A stretch of 12,097 bases of DNA, taken from contig JAJYAH010000134.1 of NCBI GenBank assembly GCA_021779635.1, positions 1 through 12,097 of the forward strand. Reading direction: 5' to 3'. Shown here piece by piece: positions 1 through 6,449 of the stretch; within the stretch, counting starts at the first letter, position 1; every line of letters begins with the position of its first letter. This stretch comes from Pseudomonadota bacterium (lineage in GTDB: Bacteria > Pseudomonadota > Alphaproteobacteria > Rhizobiales > Xanthobacteraceae). The notes below the pieces were generated by a model. The model had not been told where the DNA came from. It was given only the letters and a program-made list of their open reading frames with translations, and searched no databases. Position numbers and translations under genes: made by a program.

Positions 1-946
1 CTGCCGCGGAGACCTCCTCCTCGCTCATGGCAACGGATTCGCCCGAGATGCGGCGCAGGCCGTAGGTGTGGCCATAGGGAAAGTCGACGGCGACCTGCAC
101 CCATTTCCAACCCTCGGAGCGGACATTGTCCGCCTCGCGCTCAAGCTTCTCGGCAACGAGGCGATCGAGCAGCATCGGATCCTGCAACCAGCCGCCATCG
201 TCCTGCTGAAACAGGTCCCGCATGACGTCGCCGCCGGCGGCTTCGTAGGCCTCGATGCCGACGAACTGTGCGCGCTTGTCGGACGCGCGAACGGCCCCCT
301 CGGTGAGAAGGCGCCTGATGTAGTATGGTTCCTTGTTGTGCGAACGCTGGACGGCCTCCCACACCTGGTTCTGATGCTCATGGTCGGGATCGACCGCAAA
401 CGCCATGAGCTGATCGAGGGTCATGCTGTCTTCGGCATAGACGTCGAGCAGTTTTGGCGAGACGGCGGCGAGCCTCAGCCGCTGCTTGACAATTTGGACG
501 CTGACGAAGAAGGCAGCCGCCACCTCCTCCTCGGTCTTGCCCTTCTCGATCAGATCGCGGAAGGCGCGGAACTGGTCAAGTGGGTGAAGCGGGGCTCTCT
601 GGACATTCTCGGCCAGCGAATCCTCCTCGGCGAGCCCGTCAGTTCGGATGACGCAGGGCACAGGCGCGGCGCGGGCGAGCCGCTTCTGCTTGACCAGAAG
701 CTCCAGCGCGCGATAGCGCCGCCCGCCGGCCGGCACCTCGAACATACCGGTCTCGGCACCCGCATCGTCGAGCACGGGCCGAACCATGAGGCTCTGCAAG
801 AGCGTGCGCCGCGCGATATCTTGCGCAAGCTCCTCGATCGATACGCCCGCCTTGATGCGGCGGACATTGGATTGGCTCAGCACCAGCTGGTTGAACGGGA
901 TGTCCCGGGACTGGCTGAGAGTGATCTTGCGAACGGCTTTGGCCAT
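1..946 (-). CDS. ParB/RepB/Spo0J-family protein, partial at left edge
   Basis: The minus-strand frame is open from ATG at 946 to the window edge, giving 315 visible residues and no stop, so the C-terminus is missing. ParB N-domain motifs appear in order: NVRR near residue 27, ELAQDIA near 39, the nucleotide-binding box GGRRYRALELL at 74-84, and ENVQRAPLHPLDQ at 114-126. A helix-turn-helix stretch follows (GKTEEEVAAAFF...VKQRLRLAAVSP, about 136-164). Members of this fold bind CTP and load on DNA at parS-like sites, but the versions that follow DUF932 genes on alphaproteobacterial plasmids are not proven partition proteins, and no parA adjoins this one. GGAG lies 8 nt before the ATG. It sits 159 nt downstream of the DUF932 gene, probably in the same transcript, and has its own structured leader. 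The family call is firm; a role in partition is uncertain. Confidence 0.9.
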   Translation of the reverse strand, partial: MAKAVRKITLSQSRDIPFNQLVLSQSNVRRIKAGVSIEELAQDIARRTLLQSLMVRPVLDDAGAETGMFEVPAGGRRYRALELLVKQKRLARAAPVPCVIRTDGLAEEDSLAENVQRAPLHPLDQFRAFRDLIEKGKTEEEVAAAFFVSVQIVKQRLRLAAVSPKLLDVYAEDSMTLDQLMAFAVDPDHEHQNQVWEAVQRSHNKEPYYIRRLLTEGAVRASDKRAQFVGIEAYEAAGGDVMRDLFQQDDGGWLQDPMLLDRLVAEKLEREADNVRSEGWKWVQVAVDFPYGHTYGLRRISGESVAMSEEEVSAA

Positions 947-1004
947 TGAAGTTTCTCCGCGACGGGCGATCCAGAGGCTCTCTCTGGACCTCCTGGCCCG
1001 TCAC
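947..1004 (-). promoter_or_regulatory. Structured 5' leader of the ParB-like gene
   Basis: In the sense of the minus-strand mRNA, GACGGG (plus 1002-997) pairs with CCCGTC (966-961), and an inner 7-bp stem TCCAGAG/CTCTGGA (988-982 with 976-970) has a 5-nt loop. A perfect AGGAGG (plus 994-989) lies inside the fold, just before the inner stem. The real Shine-Dalgarno GGAG (958-955) is only two bases past the outer stem. The DUF932 gene has the same layout with a different inner stem, which suggests a folded RNA that controls translation or is recognised by a protein. The pairing is read from the sequence; the function is inference. Confidence 0.6.
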
Positions 1005-1105
1005 CAAGCGAAGCGCCGCCCTCTTCCTCTGAGGACGGCGCCAAGGCGGAGAAAAGCGAGGCTGAAGCTTCCCACGTCCAGAACGCGACGGAGGCGGGAT
1101 CGACC

Positions 1106-2302
1106 TCAGTTGACCCGGTCGAGCAACTTCTTGGCCCGCGCCTCGAGATCGAGCCGGGCATCCTGATGCGGCTTGTCGCGGGCAACGGCCGTGATGCCCT
1201 GCACAAAGTCGAAGACGCTCTCGGGCTCGCGGCCCTCCTCGGCAAGCACGGTCTCGATGATCTTGGCCGTCTCCGCCTTGCCAAAGCCGCGCTTGCGCAG
1301 GAAATCGGTGCGCTCTTCATTGGTCTTTGCAACAACGCGCTCCCGCGCGGCCTTGATGCCATTGACGAATGGCAGCGGCGAGGAATTGGCAAACCGGGTG
1401 AGCGCCGGCGCCGCCTCGTGGGCGAAGCGAGACGCAGCATATTTGGAGTGACGGATGGTGATTTCCTCGAAATCCTCGACACCCCAGAGATTGCGGTTCT
1501 GACAGACGGCGCGAAGGTAGAAGCTCGCGATGCCGAGCGTCTTGGCGCCGACCTCGGAGTTCCAGCAATAGAAGCCGCGGAAGTAGAGGTCGGGCGAGCC
1601 GTCGGGCAGCCGGCCGGCCTCGATCGGATTGAGGTCGTCGACTAGGAATAGGAAAACGTCGCGGTCCGAAGCGTACAACGTGGTCGTAGTTTTTGTAATG
1701 TCGACCTGCGGATTATAGATGCCAGTCGACCAATCGAGCACGCCAGGCACTTTCCAGCGCGTATCGCCGGTGCCATTGCCGGCAATCCGCTGCACGGCGG
1801 CTACCAGCGCATGGTCGAAGATGCGGCCGTAGTCCGGGCTGGTGACCGCTCGTAGCTCGACGCGCCCATCCTCGACCTCAAGCGTCTTGATCTGCTCCGC
1901 ACGATTCGAAGTCAGTCCATACTGTAGATTGATGGCAGCGAGCGGCGCCGGGAGTTGACGCAAATAGGCGGACGGCGCGCCGACGAACGCTGCGAGCTGA
2001 CCGAAGCTCCAGTGAGTCGGCGCAAGAGGCGGAGCCTCGCCCGGCAGGATCAGCGTCAGCCGTTCGGCATCTTCGCGGTTCGCTTCCACCCGGATCGCCG
2101 CGCTTTCTATTGTCCGGGTCTGGCTTCGCTCCGCGCGGCCCCGCACGGCGGCGTGAAGCTTGGAGAGCGATAAGTAGCGCTCGTCAGCCGGCCGGGAAAA
2201 CCATTCCGAGGACACGCGGCCGACATGCTCGCCGCGGCTCACATCCACCTTATAGCCGGCGCGTCCGCCGGGAGCGCCATCCAGTACATTCAGTTGGGTC
2301 AT
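1106..2302 (-). CDS. DUF932 domain-containing protein (plasmid/phage-like)
   Basis: This 398-aa protein matches what I know of DUF932, a domain common on plasmids, phages and integrated elements and of unknown biochemical function. Recognisable parts are FVGAPSAYLRQLPAPLAAIN (about 106-125), the central stretch with TTTTLYASDRDVFLFLVDD (about 205-223), and the conserved C-terminal block SEVGAKTLGIASFYLRAVCQ followed by NRNLWGVEDFEEITIRHSKY (about 249-288). The C-terminus, GKAETAKIIETVLAEEGREP onwards, is charged and helical. There is no signal peptide or membrane segment, so it is probably cytoplasmic. ATG at 2302 has GGAG 7 nt upstream and lies right after a structured leader. It is the first gene of the minus-strand unit, with the ParB-like gene next, an order I recall from alphaproteobacterial plasmids. 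The family call is firm and the role unknown. Confidence 0.9.
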   Translation of the reverse strand: MTQLNVLDGAPGGRAGYKVDVSRGEHVGRVSSEWFSRPADERYLSLSKLHAAVRGRAERSQTRTIESAAIRVEANREDAERLTLILPGEAPPLAPTHWSFGQLAAFVGAPSAYLRQLPAPLAAINLQYGLTSNRAEQIKTLEVEDGRVELRAVTSPDYGRIFDHALVAAVQRIAGNGTGDTRWKVPGVLDWSTGIYNPQVDITKTTTTLYASDRDVFLFLVDDLNPIEAGRLPDGSPDLYFRGFYCWNSEVGAKTLGIASFYLRAVCQNRNLWGVEDFEEITIRHSKYAASRFAHEAAPALTRFANSSPLPFVNGIKAARERVVAKTNEERTDFLRKRGFGKAETAKIIETVLAEEGREPESVFDFVQGITAVARDKPHQDARLDLEARAKKLLDRVN

Positions 2303-2357
2303 GGGATATCTCCACGACGGGCGCCGCGAGACTCTCCTGCGGCCCTCAACCCGTCAC
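2303..2357 (-). promoter_or_regulatory. Structured 5' leader of the DUF932 gene
   Basis: In mRNA sense, GACGGG (plus 2355-2350) pairs with CCCGTC (2321-2316), and an inner 5-bp stem GCCGC/GCGGC (2343-2339 with 2327-2323) encloses a loop containing AGGAG (plus 2338-2334). The Shine-Dalgarno GGAG (2313-2310) follows the 3' arm by two bases. The outer arms are identical to those of the ParB-gene leader, while the inner stem has a different sequence but still pairs, which is compensatory change in a sample of two. It is probably a cis-acting RNA element or the binding site of a shared regulator. Confidence 0.6.
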
Positions 2358-2666
2358 GGAAACTCCGGTCAAACTCTAACTCTGCGGCCAATTGATCGGT
2401 TCGATGTCGAAGGCAATGAGCGCGATTCCCCTCATAAATTTTGTCCGACTGACGCGCGAGTGGGGTAGTTCAGGCCTGTTTCTGGTTTCCGGTTGTTTCC
2501 AGAACTTCAGCTTTTGGTGTCGCCGCACGGCAAAATGGTTAACTGCGCGATTTTGCCGGCTCCGGTTCAGCGCTCATTTACCGCGCAGGACTTTTCAGAT
2601 CCCTGCTGGCGTTGAGTAAAGCAAAGAACAACCACAACGCAATAAGTCGGTCGACGAAGGCCGAAT
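2358..2666. other. Divergent intergenic region with repeats; promoters and possibly an origin
   Basis: This is 309 bp between the minus-strand DUF932 leader and the plus-strand gene at 2667, so it must hold promoters for both directions. It is less GC-rich than the genes. It contains a 9-bp perfect inverted repeat (2528-2558), three GTTTC repeats (2478, 2485, 2495) flanked by TTCTGG/CCAGAA (2480-2485 and 2499-2504), and TTGAGTAA at 2612. A helicase gene lies downstream, which makes a replication origin possible, but I see no clear iteron array. I could not pick convincing -35/-10 boxes. Confidence 0.45.
2528..2558. repeat. 9-bp perfect inverted repeat, 13-nt spacer
   Basis: CGGCAAAAT at 2528-2536 is mirrored by ATTTTGCCG at 2550-2558, and the 13-nt spacer contains GTTAAC. 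It lies about 110 bp before the gene at 2667. It could be an operator for a dimeric repressor, an origin element or an RNA hairpin. No run of T follows on either strand, so a terminator is unlikely. Confidence 0.5.
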
Positions 2667-3458
2667 ATGAGGGATCCGACCATGGGGTACGCAGAAGCAA
2701 TTGAACAACTTCAGGAGCATCTCAGCTTCGCTCTGGATGCGAAGATCGAACAAAATGGCCAAGCGCTCTCGCTGGTGGATCGCGCAAGTCTGGTGGACGC
2801 GCTTGTTGCTGTCTCCGGCTTCCTCTACAGCGCCGACGGTCTACGCCGCTTTCATTTCCAGTTCAACGAACTGGCCTCGGCCCTGGCTGATCTCGATCGT
2901 GGGGCCCAGCATCCCATCTTGCGCCCAAAACGAATCGGAGGGCGTCGTCGTCCCCCAGATCCGACGGATCTGCTCTGCGCCCAAGGACGGGTCGCATTCG
3001 CCATCGAAATGCTCGTGCGTGCGCGAATGTATGGCCAGGAAACCGATCGTGCTGGAAGCAACAAACGCCCAGGTCCGGGCCGACCTCGAAGCGGGGAGTC
3101 GACGCGAGCGACGATCATCAAGGATTGCGCGCAAACCGTGGCCAATCGGTTTCCTTGTCTCAGACATCTTGTCAGCAAGGGTGCGCGTTCCCAGACTCTA
3201 GCCGGTTCGATAAAATACTGGCACTCTAAATTCTATGATGACCAGGTTGAGAATCCTGAGGCCAGAGACATGTACTTGGACCTTAAGGAGAAGCTGAAAG
3301 AGATGGAGGAGAGCGACGCATTCTCGCCAGCGAACCTCGAGTACTTTGCCTTCGAGCACTTACGCGCGACATCGAAAGTTACGGAGTCCAGAAAGAAGAG
3401 CCAGGAATGTCTTGGACAGGAGTTGGACGAGAATAGCGGACACCCTATTCTTGAGTAA
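2667..3458 (+). CDS. Unrecognised 263-aa protein with AT-hook-like motif, upstream of the helicase
   Basis: I do not recognise a named family. ATG at 2667 has GAAGG with a 6-nt spacer; a second in-frame ATG lies five codons on. The first 80 residues look helical. A basic, proline-rich stretch RPGPGRPRSG (about 134-143) has the GRPR core of an AT-hook that binds the minor groove of AT-rich DNA, and a second basic patch GGRRRPP lies near 91-97. Residues about 147-195 (TIIKDCAQTVAN..., TLAGSIKYWHSKF) could form a helix-turn-helix, and the C-terminal third is charged and probably coiled (DLKEKLKEMEESD). No membrane segment is present. It ends 69 nt before the helicase gene, so a role as replication accessory or regulator is plausible but inferred. 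Base composition is less GC-rich than that of the neighbours. Confidence 0.6.
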   Translation: MRDPTMGYAEAIEQLQEHLSFALDAKIEQNGQALSLVDRASLVDALVAVSGFLYSADGLRRFHFQFNELASALADLDRGAQHPILRPKRIGGRRRPPDPTDLLCAQGRVAFAIEMLVRARMYGQETDRAGSNKRPGPGRPRSGESTRATIIKDCAQTVANRFPCLRHLVSKGARSQTLAGSIKYWHSKFYDDQVENPEARDMYLDLKEKLKEMEESDAFSPANLEYFAFEHLRATSKVTESRKKSQECLGQELDENSGHPILE

Positions 3459-3501
3459 GTGCCGTTTTCCTCGAGCTATTTCGACCTTATTATTGCGTGC
3501 G
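3446..3501 (+). repeat. Duplicated cis element, copy 1 (before the helicase gene)
   Basis: The first 27 bases (3446-3472) match 5356-5382 at 23 positions, including the exact 13-mer TATTCTTGAGTAA. With one single-base gap, ATTTC and then TTGCG(T/C)GCG recur at the same distance (10 nt apart), so the relatedness extends to 3501. The element begins inside the last codons of the upstream gene, whose TAA stop is part of it, and ends 26 nt before the helicase ATG. Likely roles are operator, promoter or origin element. Confidence 0.5.
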
Positions 3502-3527
3502 AATGAGATCGCAATGGATGAGCAGTC

Positions 3528-4919
3528 ATGCTCGACAATGTTAACTGGCACCGGTCCCTCCTGCGGCGGCCGCCGACTGGGCCGGCGGATCTGATAAGGA
3601 AGCGTGGTCATTCGTTCATCTTGAGCGAGGACAGCGTCGCGTCGATTTTCGCAGAGCTGCACGGCTCTGACGTTCGCTATGACCATAGCGCCCGGCAGTG
3701 GTTCATCTGGACGGGAAGTGTCTGGGTGCGTGATCAGACGCGAGCGGTTCACGCCGCATTGCGCGACTTGGCTCGCGAGCTGGCCAAAGGACTGGATGAT
3801 AGCGCGCAAAAGAACTTCGGACGTGCGGCTTTCATTCGTGGGGTCGAGCAACATGCAAAGTGCGACCGCGACCTGGTGGTCACCTCTACGCGATGGGATC
3901 AGAATCCGAACTTATTGGGAACGCCGGCTGGCGTGGTCGAACTGACCACCGGACGGCTGAAGCCGGCAGAACACAACGACTTCATCACGAAGCTTACGGC
4001 AGTCGGACCGAGTGCAAAGGCCGAGTGCCCGCTCTGGCTTGCGTTTCTGCGTCAGGTCACGGGCGGTGATCGCGACCTCATGCGGCTTCTGCATCTATGG
4101 ATCGGATATATGCTCACTGGCGAGACCAAGGAGGAGGTTCTCGTGTTTTTGTACGGTCCTGGCGGAAACGGAAAGACTGTCTTGGTGAATGTCATCGCGC
4201 GTCTGCTGGGCGACTATGCAACGGTCGCCTCGATGCAGGCGCTGATGGCGTCGAAGTACGACAGACATCCCGAGGAAATCGCCTGTCTCGCCGGCGCACG
4301 AATGGTGGTTGCATCGGAGACCGATGCAGGTAGACGATGGGACGAAGCGCGCATCAAACTGCTGACGGGCGGCAATGAGATCCGGACGCGCAAAATGAGG
4401 CAGAACAGTTGGACCTTCCGGCCCGAATTCAAGCTCTTGATCGAGGGGAACCACTTGCCGTCACTCTCGAACGTCACAGACGCGATCCGGCGCCGATTCC
4501 TCCTCGTGCCATTTGATTTCAAGCCTGAGAAGCCGGATCGGGACCTTGAGCGTAAGCTCGAGCAGGAGTGGCCGAGTATTCTGCGCTGGGCCATTGACGG
4601 CGCCGTGCAATGGCACCGGCATGGCCTGCCGCGGCCAAAGGCGCTGGTCGACGCGACCGCCGCCTACCTCGGCGAGCAGGACATCATCGGCAATTGGCTC
4701 ATGGATCGTTGTATCGTACGAACTGGAGATCGTCGGATCTGCGAGACGTCGTCCTCCTTGTACCAGAACTGGTCGAGTTACGCCGAGGGCCGGGGCGAGG
4801 AGCCAGGCTCACAGCGCGCCTTCAACGAATTCCTCCGCTCGGCCGGGCTTGCTGGCCCCGAGCAGATTCGATCGTTGAATACAAAGGGCTTCCGGGGCAT
4901 CAAACTCAAAGGCGAGTAA
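3528..4919 (+). CDS. Phage/plasmid primase P4-family (D5-like) SF3 helicase
   Basis: This 463-aa protein has the D5_N-like region typical of phage and plasmid replication helicases (FAELHGSDVRYDHSARQWFI, about 41-60), followed by a superfamily 3 ATPase. It shows Walker A GPGGNGKT at 210-217, the Walker B region MVVASETD at about 259-266, the sensor strand FKLLIEGNHLP with N308, and the arginine finger IRRRFLLVPF at 320-329. The tail LYQNWSSYAEGRGEEPGSQRAF is the usual winged-helix-like end. P4 alpha itself is about 780 aa with an N-terminal primase; that part is absent here, so this is a helicase-only form that should unwind DNA during replication of the element. ATG 3528 is the first possible start after an in-frame stop at 3519; its Shine-Dalgarno is weak (GGATGAG). 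Confidence 0.9.
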   Translation: MLDNVNWHRSLLRRPPTGPADLIRKRGHSFILSEDSVASIFAELHGSDVRYDHSARQWFIWTGSVWVRDQTRAVHAALRDLARELAKGLDDSAQKNFGRAAFIRGVEQHAKCDRDLVVTSTRWDQNPNLLGTPAGVVELTTGRLKPAEHNDFITKLTAVGPSAKAECPLWLAFLRQVTGGDRDLMRLLHLWIGYMLTGETKEEVLVFLYGPGGNGKTVLVNVIARLLGDYATVASMQALMASKYDRHPEEIACLAGARMVVASETDAGRRWDEARIKLLTGGNEIRTRKMRQNSWTFRPEFKLLIEGNHLPSLSNVTDAIRRRFLLVPFDFKPEKPDRDLERKLEQEWPSILRWAIDGAVQWHRHGLPRPKALVDATAAYLGEQDIIGNWLMDRCIVRTGDRRICETSSSLYQNWSSYAEGRGEEPGSQRAFNEFLRSAGLAGPEQIRSLNTKGFRGIKLKGE

Positions 4920-5186
4920 GGGCGCTGAGGGGCGCCGGCCAGCCTGAGGCTCGCTAGGCTTTCGTCCTTGAGGCAATCTAATCCAGCGGCACCCTAATAA
5001 ACCCGTGCAGCGTTTCCCGAGTGGATATTCCGATAGATCGGGGAACCGTGACGCAGCTGCCTGACCGTGGACGAAGCGCGTGCGGTATTTCCCGTCCGTT
5101 TTGAAGCGCCAGCGGCGATCTGCATACACGTTCTACTCAAGCAGTCGGCCTCGTATCGCCTCCCTGCTTACTTCTTTTGTAGGCGA

Positions 5187-5230
5187 GACTTGCGTGCGCA
5201 ACGCAGTCCTTGTTCGTTTCGACTGAAACG
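5187..5230. other. Two adjacent hairpins
   Basis: The first pairs GAC-TGCGT (5187-5195, one bulged T) with ACGCA-GTC (5201-5208) around a 5-nt loop. The second pairs CGTTTC (5215-5220) with GAAACG (5225-5230) around a GACT tetraloop. Both lie in a stretch without genes. They could be part of a small RNA or an origin fold. No T-run follows, so they do not look like a terminator. Confidence 0.35.
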
Positions 5231-5355
5231 GCGCTCCTCTCTGACGCTTCGATGGGCCTGGCAGACGCGCAGGTGCGCTCATTGGCACCGCCGGGTCACG
5301 CCTTGGATCACTATCAGCTGGAATCGAACGACACGGCCTGGCGTGGGGCGGGAGA

Positions 5356-5410
5356 TATTCTTGAGTAAATGGCATTTTTCTCCCGAATTTCCTCCGGCAG
5401 TTTGCGCGCG
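5356..5410 (+). repeat. Duplicated cis element, copy 2 (before the gene at 5486)
   Basis: This is the partner of 3446-3501: 23 of 27 bases are identical at the left end, and ATTTC plus TTGCGCGCG recur at conserved spacing on the right. It ends 75 nt before the ATG at 5486. A weaker look-alike, TGAGTAAC-ATGCG-TTTTTTC (5479-5498), overlaps the start of that gene. Its position before plus-strand genes suggests control of transcription or replication. Confidence 0.5.
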
Positions 5411-5485
5411 TCGAAGCGGACGAGCGAGCGGCGGCACTTGCAGCCACCGTGTGGTGTCCGGGTGCCGATCAACTGAGTGAGTAAC

Positions 5486-5878
5486 ATGCGTTTTTTCACG
5501 CACGAGAAGAGGATCAAAAGGGACGCCAGACGCCTGAAGAATTCGTTGGCGAAGCGCGGCTGCGAATTGAACTACATCAGGTGTCTCGATTTGATGGCCC
5601 GCCTGCACGGTTTTGCACATTTCTCCGAATGGCGGAACACGGTCTGGGAGGGGCAACTGAGCCTCGTCGACGAGGATGTTGACGACGACACCGTCGAACT
5701 CCGCTTCCTTCATCAGGAGACCGTGATGGCGGAAGCCGGCTTCGCCGCTGTTGCGGGCGTGGTGCTCGACGAGGTGAACCCCACCGGACGACACAAGCCG
5801 CCGCTCTGGGGCAACGAGGCCGCGGACGATGCGAGCTCGAGCGCGCTTCAGCGAAGGGAGAGCGATATCGATGCTTGA
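5486..5878 (+). CDS. Small accessory protein with 'KRDARRLKNSLA...HGF' N-terminal motif
   Basis: This 130-aa protein opens with a motif that recurs at the N-terminus of various accessory proteins, including some annotated as glyoxalase-related: IKRDARRLKNSLAKRG (about 10-25), then LMARLHGFAHFSEWRN (about 36-51). The usual pattern is 'A-x-x-L-x-x-x-L...H-x-x-A-L-E-x-x-A-x-x-x-G-F-x-x-W', whose job is unknown. No glyoxalase domain follows. The rest is acidic (DEDVDDDTVE) with a compact middle, AEAGFAAVAGVVLDEVNPTG, and a disordered end. The start is uncertain: ATG 5486 is preferred, but an in-frame GTG lies at 5477 and neither has a good Shine-Dalgarno. It is the first gene of the right-hand run. 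Confidence 0.65.
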   Translation: MRFFTHEKRIKRDARRLKNSLAKRGCELNYIRCLDLMARLHGFAHFSEWRNTVWEGQLSLVDEDVDDDTVELRFLHQETVMAEAGFAAVAGVVLDEVNPTGRHKPPLWGNEAADDASSSALQRRESDIDA

Positions 5879-6002
5879 TGCTGCCATCAGACAGACTGTG
5901 ACGGCGGGCTTCGCAGCGTCGCGCTCTATCGGATGAATCAACCTCCCCTGTTCTTCTGAGTGCCCGCACGAAACCAAAAATGTACAACGTAAGGAGTGAC
6001 GA

Positions 6003-6434
6003 ATGCGTATCAAGGTGACCGACGCCAACCATGAGCGGCTCAAGTCCGCGCTGGACAGCGCTAACGGCAAGGCCCAGAAGCACACGGCTTCACTGGCCGA
6101 CATCCTGGCCCTCGCGAACAGGGCCGAACGATCTTTGATGGCGGCGGGGATTCCCGGGCGCGGGCGGGCCGGCGCCGAGGTGATCTGGCACGCGGCTGGA
6201 CCGGCGGCCAAGGCTTACGGCTACAAGATGACCCGCACCTGCGTCGCGCTGACCAGGGGGACGTGCGACTGGTTCTTGACCGAGGTGAAGCGCGTCGGCG
6301 TCTACCCGCAGCAGCGCGAGCGCTACCGCATCAGCATTTCCACCGTCCAGCGCGACCGCATCGTCGCGACGGCCCTGCGCAGCTTCGAGGTGCGCAACGC
6401 GGCCGCTGAGGTGAACGCCGCGTCGGCGGTCTAG
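6003..6434 (+). CDS. Unrecognised 143-aa protein
   Basis: It has a strong start, AAGGAG with 6 nt before the ATG. I do not recognise the family. The N-terminal 40 residues are helical and polar. Residues about 50-80 are Gly/Ala-rich (AGIPGRGRAGAEVIWHAAGP, then AAKAYGYKM), then come strand-like stretches TRTCVALTRGTCDWFLTEVK and VYPQQRERYRISISTVQRDR before a helical end. Two cysteines (at about 80 and 89) are present, but no metal-binding pattern. No signal peptide or membrane segment is seen. The next gene starts 15 nt after its stop, so the two are probably co-transcribed. Composition is normal for a real gene and the opposite frame is a shadow. Confidence 0.7.
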   Translation: MRIKVTDANHERLKSALDSANGKAQKHTASLADILALANRAERSLMAAGIPGRGRAGAEVIWHAAGPAAKAYGYKMTRTCVALTRGTCDWFLTEVKRVGVYPQQRERYRISISTVQRDRIVATALRSFEVRNAAAEVNAASAV

Positions 6435-6449
6435 ACACGGGCTAGTCAC

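Larger units (their letters stand above)
4920..5485. other. Gene-poor region with hairpins downstream of the helicase gene
   Basis: I find no credible gene in these 566 bp; the open frames here have the Arg/Trp/Cys-rich composition of chance reading. Visible structure: GGCGC/GCGCC just after the helicase stop (4921-4936), a GTTTCCC/GGGGAAC stem (5012-5046) whose loop holds the palindrome CCGATAGATCGG (5030-5041), two neighbouring hairpins at 5187-5230, and copy 2 of the duplicated element (5356-5410). It could contain an origin, a small RNA, or decayed sequence; the promoter of the next gene should lie near its right end. Confidence 0.4.

Noticed and set aside
68..949. 293-aa plus-strand frame opposite the ParB-like gene
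   Set aside because: Antisense shadow; the minus strand carries clear ParB motifs and a Shine-Dalgarno.
2392..2619. 75-aa plus-strand frame in the divergent intergenic region
   Set aside because: Chance-like composition, no ribosome site, and it runs across the inverted repeat.
4921..4936. Terminator after the helicase gene
   Set aside because: The GGCGC/GCGCC hairpin is not followed by a T-run.
5067..5480. 137-aa plus-strand frame after the helicase gene
   Set aside because: Arg/Trp/Cys/Ser-rich, no ribosome site, no recognisable pattern; treated as non-coding.
5479..5498. Third full copy of the duplicated element at the start of the 5486 gene
   Set aside because: Only the TGAGTAA core and a loose T-run agree, with shifts; it could be chance, so it is only mentioned in the evidence.
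5279..6211. 310-aa minus-strand frame
   Set aside because: Overlaps the supported plus-strand genes at 5486 and 6003; composition of a shadow frame.
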